Positions 1 through 5,750 of a stretch of 5,868 nucleotides of DNA are shown here, in pieces. The translations under genes and the position numbers were made by a program. A model generated the notes under the pieces. That model was not told the DNA's origin and did no database searches. It worked only from the letters and a program-made list of their open reading frames with translations. Each line of letters begins with the position of its first letter. Within the stretch, counting starts at the first letter, position 1. This DNA is from Clostridiales bacterium. Lineage in GTDB: Bacteria; Bacillota; Clostridia; Christensenellales; UBA1242. The stretch covers positions 1-5,868 of the forward strand of contig CAKJYB010000005.1 in the NCBI GenBank assembly GCA_918241715.1, written 5' to 3'.

Positions 1-1
1 T

Positions 2-652
2 GTAAAAGCAGGCCAAAAGGTGGCTATTGTTGGACCAACAGGAGCAGGAAAAACAACACTTGTAAATCTTTTGATGCGATTTTATGAAGTAAATTCTGGA
101 GACATCAAAATTGATGGAATGTCAACAAAGCAAATGAAAAGGGATGAGGTCCACTCTCTCTTTGGAATGGTTTTACAAGATACATGGCTTTTTGAGGGAA
201 CAATCAGAGAAAACCTACAATTCAATTGCAAAGATGTGACTGATGACCAGCTCGACAGAGTGTGCCAGGCTGTGGGTATGGACCACTATATCAAGACTCT
301 GCCAAATGGCTATGACACGGTGGTGGACGATGCAATCAAAATGTCTGCAGGGCAGAAACAGCTTTTGACTATTGCAAGAACAATGTTGGAAAGAAGACCT
401 ATGATAATTTTGGATGAAGCGACGAGTTCGGTTGATACAAGAACTGAAATTTTGCTTCAAAATGCCATGGATAAGATTATGGAAGGAAGAACATCATTTA
501 TCATTGCACATAGACTTTCAACAATCAAAAATGCTGATTTAATTTTGGTCCTTAAAGATGGAGATGTTGTCGAAAAGGGCAATCATGAAGAGTTGCTCGC
601 AAAGGGCGGTGCATACGCCGAGCTTTACAACAGCCAGTTTGAGGAGGAGTAA
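2..652 (+). CDS. ABC exporter, C-terminal nucleotide-binding domain (5' truncated)
   Basis: This is the ATPase domain of an ABC exporter, which binds and hydrolyses ATP on the cytoplasmic face to drive export. The reading frame is open to the window edge (VKAGQKV...), so the membrane half lies upstream and the GTG at 20 is not a real start. All catalytic motifs are visible: Walker A GPTGAGKT (32-55), Q-loop region VLQDTWLFEGTIRENL, signature SAGQ (344-355) in place of the usual SGGQ, Walker B MIILDE with the catalytic Glu (401-418), D-loop SSVD, and the switch His in IAHRLST (CAT 509-511). The end (GNHEELLAKGGAYAELYNSQF) is typical of clostridial multidrug/lipid-type exporters that often work as heterodimers. 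The intact Glu and His suggest a hydrolysis-competent site. The substrate cannot be told. It is probably cotranscribed with the lipid kinase 2 nt downstream. Confidence 0.95.
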   Translation, partial: VKAGQKVAIVGPTGAGKTTLVNLLMRFYEVNSGDIKIDGMSTKQMKRDEVHSLFGMVLQDTWLFEGTIRENLQFNCKDVTDDQLDRVCQAVGMDHYIKTLPNGYDTVVDDAIKMSAGQKQLLTIARTMLERRPMIILDEATSSVDTRTEILLQNAMDKIMEGRTSFIIAHRLSTIKNADLILVLKDGDVVEKGNHEELLAKGGAYAELYNSQFEEE

Positions 653-654
653 AT

Positions 655-1545
655 ATGAAATGTCTTTATGTTTACAATCCAACAAGTGGAAGACAAAATA
701 ATGAGAGAAATAGGAATTATATTCTGTCTGCACTTTCAACAAAATTTGACGTTGTAGACTGCAAGCCGACGCAAAAAAAAGGCGATGCTGGCATTTTTGC
801 ACGCGAGGCATGTGGCAAGTATGATGTTTTGGTTGTTTCCGGTGGAGATGGCACTATACATGAAGTGATAAACGCCATGGCAACAATGCAAAACAGGCCA
901 ACTCTGGGGTATATCCCAACAGGGACAACCAATGATCTTGCACATTCGCTTAAGATTCCAAAAAATATCAAAAAAGCCGTAAAAATCATTTTAAACGGAA
1001 AGAGTGTTTCTCATGACATTTTTAGGGCAAATGATGCGTATGGAATTTATGTTTGTTGTTTTGGAGTGTTTACAAAATCAAGTTATAAAACCTCACAGAA
1101 AGAGAAGAAAAAGTTTGGAAGACTTGCATATTTCAAATATGGCATTGGAGAGATGTTTAAGTCAAAACCGGTACACCTCAAGCTTGAATATGATGGACAA
1201 ACAATCGAAGATGATTTTGCTCTTTGCATAATTGCAAACAGCAGATATGTTGCTGGTTACAAAATAAATGGTGAAGCTTGTTGGGATGATGGAACTGTTG
1301 ATGTTTTGTTGATAAAAAACAGACAAAAAAGAGTTAAGTTGTTGACATTCTTGAGAATTTTTAAGATGTTTTTGTTTGGGAAAAACAGCCTCATAAAAGA
1401 CAAAAATGCCACAATTTTACAACTTGACAAATTTAAAATGACTTTGCCAAAAGACGAGATTGTAAATCTTGATGGAGAGAATGGGTTTAAGGGGTCTTTT
1501 GAGTTTGAAGTTTTAAAAAGGCATTTAGAGATTTTTGTGAAATAA
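655..1545 (+). CDS. Diacylglycerol/lipid kinase family protein (DgkB/YegS/BmrU type)
   Basis: This is a 296-residue soluble or peripheral-membrane lipid kinase, close to the usual family length of about 300. Family members phosphorylate diacylglycerol or related lipids with ATP, for example to recycle diacylglycerol into phospholipid synthesis. The N-terminal domain shows YNPTSGR (7-13), the nucleotide-binding GGDGT (63-67, in VSGGDGTIHEVINAM) and PTGTTNDLA (88-96). The C-terminal beta domain shows DDGTVDVLLI (211-220) and NLDGE (271-275), where the family's conserved acidic catalytic position lies. The ATG at 655 is chosen because AGGAGG (642-647) lies 7 nt upstream, inside the last codons of the exporter gene, so translation is probably coupled. 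Pairing with an exporter suggests a membrane-lipid role, but that is inference. Substrate specificity (diacylglycerol, sphingoid or other lipid) cannot be read from the motifs. Confidence 0.93.
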   Translation: MKCLYVYNPTSGRQNNERNRNYILSALSTKFDVVDCKPTQKKGDAGIFAREACGKYDVLVVSGGDGTIHEVINAMATMQNRPTLGYIPTGTTNDLAHSLKIPKNIKKAVKIILNGKSVSHDIFRANDAYGIYVCCFGVFTKSSYKTSQKEKKKFGRLAYFKYGIGEMFKSKPVHLKLEYDGQTIEDDFALCIIANSRYVAGYKINGEACWDDGTVDVLLIKNRQKRVKLLTFLRIFKMFLFGKNSLIKDKNATILQLDKFKMTLPKDEIVNLDGENGFKGSFEFEVLKRHLEIFVK

Positions 1546-1550
1546 CAAAG

Positions 1551-1582
1551 ACGCAGCAAAGGCTGCGTTTTCTTTTTCTTTT
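1551..1582 (+). terminator. Intrinsic terminator after the lipid kinase gene
   Basis: ACGCAGC (1551-1557) pairs perfectly with GCTGCGT (1562-1568) around a 4-nt AAAG loop. A T-rich tail interrupted by single C residues follows (1568-1582). It begins 6 nt after the TAA of the lipid kinase gene and ends the exporter/kinase transcription unit. Confidence 0.88.
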
Positions 1583-1593
1583 AAAATGGTTTG

Positions 1594-1602
1594 TGATATA
1601 AT
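1594..1602 (+). promoter_or_regulatory. Extended -10 promoter for the MBL-fold gene
   Basis: TG (1594-1595), one base, then a perfect TATAAT (1597-1602) form an extended -10 element. At 17-bp spacing the -35 position falls in the T-rich tail of the preceding terminator and has no TTGACA match. Transcription should start near 1609, only about 10 nt before the ATG at 1619, so the start site would nearly coincide with the TGAGG ribosome site (1608-1612). Confidence 0.65.
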
Positions 1603-1618
1603 TTTTTTGAGGTAAAAA

Positions 1619-2794
1619 ATGTCTAAAAAGAAATCATCAAAAAGAGTACAAAGAAACGTCAAAAAAGCAGCACAAGAACTTTCAAAAACGTCTGGTGGAA
1701 GAGTTGTTCTTGTCATTGCAATTATTTTGATTCTTGCTGTGGTAGCATTTGGTGTTTATTGGTTTTATTTCAGAAAAGGACAAGATGCTGAGCAGAAAAG
1801 TTATCCTGATGTAAGTGACCAAGATATTTCTATTCACTTTTTAGAGCTTGGTAATGCCTATGCGGGAGATTGCACTTACATCAAAACTGAGTCATGTGAC
1901 ATTTTGATTGATTGTGGATCTAGAGAATCAAGCGTGACGACGGTTGTGGATTATTTAAATCACTATGTGACAGATGGGACTTTGGAATATATCATTGTCA
2001 CTCATGCACACGAGGATCATTATGCAGGCTTTGCTGGAAATGGCACATACAAAAGTTTGTTTGAATATTACACTTGCCAAACAATCATTGATTTTGCCGG
2101 AGTGACAAATGGCAAAACAGAGCAGGCGATGTACACACGCTATCAAACAGCTCTTGCAAAAGAGGTTAATGAAGAACATGCAAAACATTATACAGCATTG
2201 CAGTGCGTAAACCAAAGTGATGGCGCAAGCAAAAGTTATGATGTTGGAAGCGGCTACACAATGACGATTTTGGATAGCTATTATTATGAAAATGTTGACA
2301 CATCAAACGAAAATAACAATTCTGTTTGCACGTTATTTTCAAATGGAATCAGAAACTATTTGTTTACCGGTGATTTGGAAAAGAATGGAGAAAAGGAACT
2401 TGTCGCAAGAAATTCTCTTCCAAAAGTAGATTTGTATAAGGCGGGTCACCATGGGTCAAAGACTTCTTCTTGCTCCGAACTTATGGAAGTGATTCAACCA
2501 AAGACGATTGTGGTCTGCTGCTGCGCTGGAAGTCCAGAGTATACAAAAACAAATGAAAATCAATTTCCTACACAAGAGTTTGTGACAAATGTGCATTCTT
2601 ATACAGACGAGATTTATGTGACAACACTTTACACTGGTGACAGCTCTGCATCAATAGACAAGACCGCATACACTTCATTCAATGGCAATATTGTGTACAT
2701 GTCAAAAGGAAATTCTTATCAAGTTGTATGTTCTGCCTCAAGTACAAAATTGAAAGATAGTGAGTGGTTTAAACAAAACAGAACTTGGGCATAA
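1619..2794 (+). CDS. Membrane-anchored ComEC-like metallo-beta-lactamase-fold protein
   Basis: The 391-residue protein has a Lys/Arg-rich cytoplasmic tail (1-28), one hydrophobic segment (about 29-51, followed by FRKG) and a large domain that should lie outside the cell. No peptidase site or lipobox is seen, so it is probably a type II-like anchored protein. The domain has the MBL metal motifs: LIDCGS (96-101), HAHEDH (129-134, the HxHxDH signature), TGD (250-252) and GHHGS (276-280). FLELGNAYAGDCTYIKT (74-90) sits where ComEC has its GQGDA-type strand. The layout matches the ComEC/Rec2 C-terminal hydrolase family, whose members include suspected or proven nucleases, but the ComEC channel domain is absent. 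Three consecutive Cys (300-302) are unusual outside the membrane. Start: ATG 1619 with TGAGG 6 nt upstream. The gene stands alone with its own promoter. Hydrolase fold is secure; substrate unknown (DNA, RNA or phosphoester are candidates). Confidence 0.9.
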   Translation: MSKKKSSKRVQRNVKKAAQELSKTSGGRVVLVIAIILILAVVAFGVYWFYFRKGQDAEQKSYPDVSDQDISIHFLELGNAYAGDCTYIKTESCDILIDCGSRESSVTTVVDYLNHYVTDGTLEYIIVTHAHEDHYAGFAGNGTYKSLFEYYTCQTIIDFAGVTNGKTEQAMYTRYQTALAKEVNEEHAKHYTALQCVNQSDGASKSYDVGSGYTMTILDSYYYENVDTSNENNNSVCTLFSNGIRNYLFTGDLEKNGEKELVARNSLPKVDLYKAGHHGSKTSSCSELMEVIQPKTIVVCCCAGSPEYTKTNENQFPTQEFVTNVHSYTDEIYVTTLYTGDSSASIDKTAYTSFNGNIVYMSKGNSYQVVCSASSTKLKDSEWFKQNRTWA

Positions 2795-2801
2795 TAATTT
2801 G

Positions 2802-2830
2802 TTGACATTTAAAAAAGAAAATGATAATAT
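2802..2830 (+). promoter_or_regulatory. Consensus sigma-A-type promoter of the T-box/aspS operon
   Basis: A perfect -35 TTGACA (2802-2807) is followed by a 17-bp spacer and -10 TAATAT (2825-2830). An overlapping TATAAA at 2828-2833 is a weaker alternative. The predicted start near 2836-2838 coincides with the first base of T-box stem I (2837), which supports the assignment. The -35 lies only 8 bp after the stop codon of the MBL gene. Confidence 0.88.
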
Positions 2831-2923
2831 AAATGCAAGATTACGACGAAGGAAAAGTTTTGGGTTAAAGAATTTTACAGAGAGATAAGGCAGGCTGAAA
2901 TCTTATCAAATTCTCCAAAGTGA

Positions 2924-2926
2924 GAC
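2924..2926 (+). promoter_or_regulatory. Probable T-box specifier codon GAC (Asp)
   Basis: GAC lies on the 3' side of the internal loop facing AAAAG (2853-2857), preceded by TGA and followed by A, the usual purine. No Asn codon (AAC/AAT) occurs in this loop. Asp agrees with the first downstream gene, an aspartyl-tRNA synthetase. The assignment rests on hand folding. Confidence 0.75.
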
Positions 2927-3004
2927 ACCTTTACCAGTCTTAACTAAATATCAAAGTGGTTGAGAAATTCAACAAGTTAGGTGGCACCGCGGTTGTTAAA
3001 TCGT

Positions 3005-3034
3005 CCTAATGCAGTTTTTGCATTAGGTTTTTTT
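3005..3034 (+). terminator. T-box regulatory terminator
   Basis: CCTAATGCA (3005-3013) pairs with TGCATTAGG (3019-3027), a perfect 9-bp stem with a 5-nt loop, followed by seven T (3028-3034). Its first five bases, CCTAA (3005-3009), are also the 3' strand of the antiterminator (paired with 2977-2981), so the two structures exclude each other. This is the expected off state when tRNA is charged. Confidence 0.93.
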
Positions 3035-3052
3035 ATTTAAAAGGAGAAGATT

Positions 3053-4333
3053 ATGAAAATAGGAGAAATCAAACCAGGGAAAGTTGAAATTCAAGGATGG
3101 ATTGAGAATTTGCGTGACAAAAAGAATATGCAATTTGTTGTTATCCGTGACTTGTCTGGGAAAATTCAAGTGACTGTTGTGAAGGAAGAAAAACCAGAGA
3201 TTGCAGAGATCTTTTCTCATGCAACGCTTGAGAGCACGGTGAAAATCACAGGAGAAGCTGTGGCAAATGAGTTTGTTAAACTTGGCGGAATTGAAATAAT
3301 TCCAGAAAAGGTTGAGCTTACAAGCCATGCAGAGCCATTTCCAATTGGACCAGAAAGCTCCATTGACCAAAGACTTGACTATCGCTGGATTGACCTTAGA
3401 AGTCCAGAAAAAGCACTTATTTTCCAAGTTGAAACTGTGCTCAACCAAGCCATGAGACAATATTGCATTGACCACGGGTTTATTGAAGTTCACACGCCAA
3501 CACTTATTGGAGCATCAAGTGAAGGTGGATCAGATGTTTTTGAAGTAAAATACTTTGACAGAAAAGCATACCTCATTCAAAGTCCACAATTCTACAAACA
3601 GATGGCTATGGCAGCAGGATTTGAAAAAGTGTTTATAAACACTCCAGTTTTCCGTGCAGAAAAATCACACACAAAAAAGCATGCAACAGAATTTTCAGGC
3701 TTTGACATTGAAATAAGCTATGTAAATTCTCAAGAAGATGTTATGAAAGTGCAGGAGCAAATTTTGGCCTATGCACTTAAAGAAGTGTCAGACAAGCTTG
3801 GCGCAAAGGTAAAAGAACTTTTGGGAGTAGATATTGTTGTGCCAACACTTCCATTCCCAAGAGTGACTGTTAGAGAAGCTTACAAAATTTTGAGAAATCT
3901 TGGCCTTGACATCAAAGATGGAGATGACTTTACAACAGAGCAAGAAGTTGCACTTTGCAAATATATGGAAGAGAAAAATGGACATCAATTCTTCTTTGTG
4001 ACAGAATATCCATCAAAAGTGAGAGCTTTCTACACAATGGCAAAAGAAGATGACCCAGAATATTCAAAATCTTATGACCTTTACTTTAAAGATGTTGAGC
4101 TTACATCTGGTGCACAAAGAGAGCATAGACCAGACATTTTGAGAAAGCAAATTGTAGAGCGTGGCATTGATCCAACACCTATGAATGACTATATCAATTT
4201 CTTTAAAAATGGTTGCCCACCACATGGTGGATTTGGTCTTGGACTTGACAGATTTTTGATGCTGCTTTTGGATTTGCCATCACTTAAGGAAGCAATGTAT
4301 CTGTTCCGTGGACCAGACAGGCTTACACCTTAG
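3053..4333 (+). CDS. aspS: Aspartyl-tRNA synthetase, archaeal/eukaryotic type (AspRS2)
   Basis: This class II enzyme attaches aspartate to tRNA-Asp in the cytoplasm. Its 426 residues fit the short archaeal-type AspRS, well below the roughly 590 of the usual bacterial form, which carries an inserted GAD domain. An N-terminal OB-fold binds the anticodon (about 11-90; GWIENLRDKKNMQFVVIRD). The catalytic core shows IEVHTPTL after motif 1, QSPQFYKQM (176-184), motif 2 FRAEKSHTKKHATEF (200-214; Arg201), GAQREH (353-358) and motif 3 GFGLGLDRF (393-401; Arg400). Start: ATG 3053 with AAGGAG (3041-3046) 6 nt upstream. It is first in the T-box operon and is followed after 9 nt by asnS. Many enzymes of this type also charge tRNA-Asn with Asp for amidation. 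The AsnRS next door argues against a need for that here, but specificity is not settled by sequence. An AsnRS-like identity was considered and rejected on motif 2 and the C-terminal CPPHGGFG. Confidence 0.93.
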   Translation: MKIGEIKPGKVEIQGWIENLRDKKNMQFVVIRDLSGKIQVTVVKEEKPEIAEIFSHATLESTVKITGEAVANEFVKLGGIEIIPEKVELTSHAEPFPIGPESSIDQRLDYRWIDLRSPEKALIFQVETVLNQAMRQYCIDHGFIEVHTPTLIGASSEGGSDVFEVKYFDRKAYLIQSPQFYKQMAMAAGFEKVFINTPVFRAEKSHTKKHATEFSGFDIEISYVNSQEDVMKVQEQILAYALKEVSDKLGAKVKELLGVDIVVPTLPFPRVTVREAYKILRNLGLDIKDGDDFTTEQEVALCKYMEEKNGHQFFFVTEYPSKVRAFYTMAKEDDPEYSKSYDLYFKDVELTSGAQREHRPDILRKQIVERGIDPTPMNDYINFFKNGCPPHGGFGLGLDRFLMLLLDLPSLKEAMYLFRGPDRLTP

Positions 4334-4337
4334 GAGG
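4332..4337 (+). promoter_or_regulatory. asnS ribosome binding site overlapping the aspS stop codon
   Basis: A full AGGAGG begins at the second base of the aspS TAG stop (4331-4333) and lies 5 nt before the asnS ATG at 4343. Ribosomes ending on aspS stop on this site, which suggests coupled, balanced translation of the two synthetases. Confidence 0.85.
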
Positions 4338-4342
4338 AGTTT

Positions 4343-5731
4343 ATGAAAAGGGTTGAAATAAGAGATTTATATAAAGCATATCAGCAATATGATGGAAAAA
4401 CAATCACACTTTGTGGCTGGGCAAGGACAATCCGTGACAGCAAAAATATTGGCTTTATTGAGTTGAACGATGGGGCTTTCAAAAGCGTGCAAATTGTTAT
4501 GGAAAGAAACAAAATTGCAAATTATGATGAGGCTGTAAAACAACTTACAGGCACATCTTTTGCTGTGACAGGAAAAGTTGTTGTGACGCCACAGGCAAAA
4601 CAACCATTTGAAATCAATGCAGAAGAAGTTGTTGTGTTGGGGCCATGTGATAGTGATTATCCACTTCAAAAGAAAGGCCACACCGTTGAATTTTTGAGGA
4701 CAATCCCAACAATCAGAGCAAGAGGGAATCTTTTTAATGCAACATTTAGAGTGCGTTCTGTTGCAGCTTTTGCAATTCACAAATTCTTTAATGAAAGAAA
4801 CTTCGTTTATGTTCACACGCCAATCATCACAGCGAGTGATGCAGAGGGTGCTGGAGAAATGTTTCAAGTGACGACACTTGAGCTTGACAATTTGCCACAT
4901 AAGGATGGGAAAGTTGATTATAGCCAAGATTTCTTTGGTAAAAAGGTGTCATTGACGGTGTCCGGACAAATCCACGAAGAGCCTTTGACACACGCATTTG
5001 GAAAGACTTATACATTTGGACCAACATTTAGAGCAGAAAACTCAAACACTTCTCGTCATGCTGCAGAATTTTGGATGATGGAGCCAGAAATTTGTTTCTG
5101 CGATCTTGAAGGCATCATGAACAATGAAGAAGAGCTTATCAAATATGTGATTAAATATGTGATGCAAGAATGTAAAGACGAACTTGAATTTTTAAACAAG
5201 TTTGTTGATGTTGGACTTTTGGAGAGACTTCAAAATGTTGTTTCAAACGACTTTGTAAGACTTGATTATACTGACGCAATTGACATCTTGCAAAAGAGCG
5301 GACAAAAGTTTGTCTTTCCAGTAAAGTGGGGTATCGATTTGCAATCAGAGCATGAAAGATATTTGACAGAAGAAGTGTACAAAAAACCAGTATTCTTGAA
5401 AAACTATCCAAAGGACATCAAGGCATTTTATATGAGACAAAACGATGACGGAAAGACCGTTGCCGCTGTTGATTTGCTTGTGCCTGGCATTGGAGAACTT
5501 ATTGGTGGCAGCCAAAGAGAAGAAAGGCTTGAAAAACTTCTTGCTCGTATGGACGAGCTTGGGCTTAAGAGAGAAGATTATTCTTGGTATATTGACACAA
5601 GAAGATTTGGCACAACAGTTCACTCTGGTTATGGAGTTGGTTTTGAAAGACTTGTTATGTATTTGACAGGCGTTGCAAACATCAGAGATGTTGAAATCTT
5701 CCCAAGAACAGTTGGATCAATTATTGGATAA
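4343..5731 (+). CDS. asnS: Asparaginyl-tRNA synthetase
   Basis: This class II synthetase charges tRNA-Asn with asparagine in the cytoplasm. Its 462 residues match the usual bacterial AsnRS. The N-terminal OB-fold shows GWARTIRDSKNIGFIELNDG. The core shows VYVHTPIITASDAEGAGEMFQVTTL, TVSGQIHEEP (SGQ at 207-209), motif 2 FRAENSNTSRHAAEFWMMEPE (from 229; Arg230), and motif 3 GYGVGFERL (429-437; Arg436) followed by the AsnRS-typical NIRDVEIFPRT. RAENSNTSRH separates it clearly from AspRS. Two small departures from common AsnRS sequence are RARGN in place of the usual RPRTN after LRTIPT, and the C-terminal end FPRTVGSIIG. Start: ATG 4343 with AGGAGG 5 nt upstream. No promoter or terminator is seen before it, so it should be cotranscribed with aspS under the same T-box. 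The HAD gene starts 19 nt after its stop. Confidence 0.97.
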   Translation: MKRVEIRDLYKAYQQYDGKTITLCGWARTIRDSKNIGFIELNDGAFKSVQIVMERNKIANYDEAVKQLTGTSFAVTGKVVVTPQAKQPFEINAEEVVVLGPCDSDYPLQKKGHTVEFLRTIPTIRARGNLFNATFRVRSVAAFAIHKFFNERNFVYVHTPIITASDAEGAGEMFQVTTLELDNLPHKDGKVDYSQDFFGKKVSLTVSGQIHEEPLTHAFGKTYTFGPTFRAENSNTSRHAAEFWMMEPEICFCDLEGIMNNEEELIKYVIKYVMQECKDELEFLNKFVDVGLLERLQNVVSNDFVRLDYTDAIDILQKSGQKFVFPVKWGIDLQSEHERYLTEEVYKKPVFLKNYPKDIKAFYMRQNDDGKTVAAVDLLVPGIGELIGGSQREERLEKLLARMDELGLKREDYSWYIDTRRFGTTVHSGYGVGFERLVMYLTGVANIRDVEIFPRTVGSIIG

Positions 5732-5750
5732 TCATTTGGAGATACGAGCG

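Larger units (their letters stand above)
2837..3034 (+). promoter_or_regulatory. T-box riboswitch (probable tRNA-Asp, specifier GAC)
   Basis: T-box leaders bind uncharged tRNA through a specifier codon and the tRNA NCCA end and then allow readthrough. Stem I can be folded by hand: 2837-2842/2936-2941, 2848-2852/2928-2932, 2859-2863/2915-2919, 2869-2875/2908-2914 and 2884-2889/2902-2907. The AGAGAG bulge (2879-2884) and the GGCTGAAA loop sequence (2893-2900) match the distal-loop consensus. The specifier loop lies between AAAAG (2853-2857) and TGAGACA (2921-2927), giving GAC followed by a purine. Stem III is 2959-2964/2968-2973. The T-box AGGTGGCACCGCGG (2979-2992) forms the antiterminator: TTAGG (2977-2981) pairs with CCTAA (3005-3009), with TGGCACC bulged and a short upper helix. 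The variable base in TGGC is C, which predicts discriminator base G, as in tRNA-Asp (and tRNA-Asn). Only 17 nt separate stems I and III, so stem II and the IIA/B pseudoknot seem absent. The call is sure; the amino acid is likely. Confidence 0.95.

Noticed and set aside
20..22. GTG as the start of the first gene
   Set aside because: The frame is open upstream to the window edge with ABC-like residues (VKAGQK), and Walker A lies only four codons later. This is the middle of a longer exporter gene.
1004..1231. 75-codon plus-strand frame inside the lipid kinase gene
   Set aside because: It is out of frame within an intact, motif-complete kinase gene and shows no independent evidence of coding.
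2971..2973. AAC as an Asn specifier codon in the leader
   Set aside because: It lies in the 3' strand of stem III just before the antiterminator, not in the stem I specifier loop.
3023..3493. 156-codon minus-strand open frame across the start of aspS
   Set aside because: It overlaps the T-box terminator and the AspRS OB-fold, and has no protein motif or ribosome site that I can see.
4367..4927. 186-codon open frame on the minus strand inside asnS
   Set aside because: It is antisense to a clear AsnRS, and its protein is rich in Cys, Phe and Asn with no recognisable motif. It is a by-product of the AT-rich coding strand. Other minus-strand frames in the window were rejected for the same reason.
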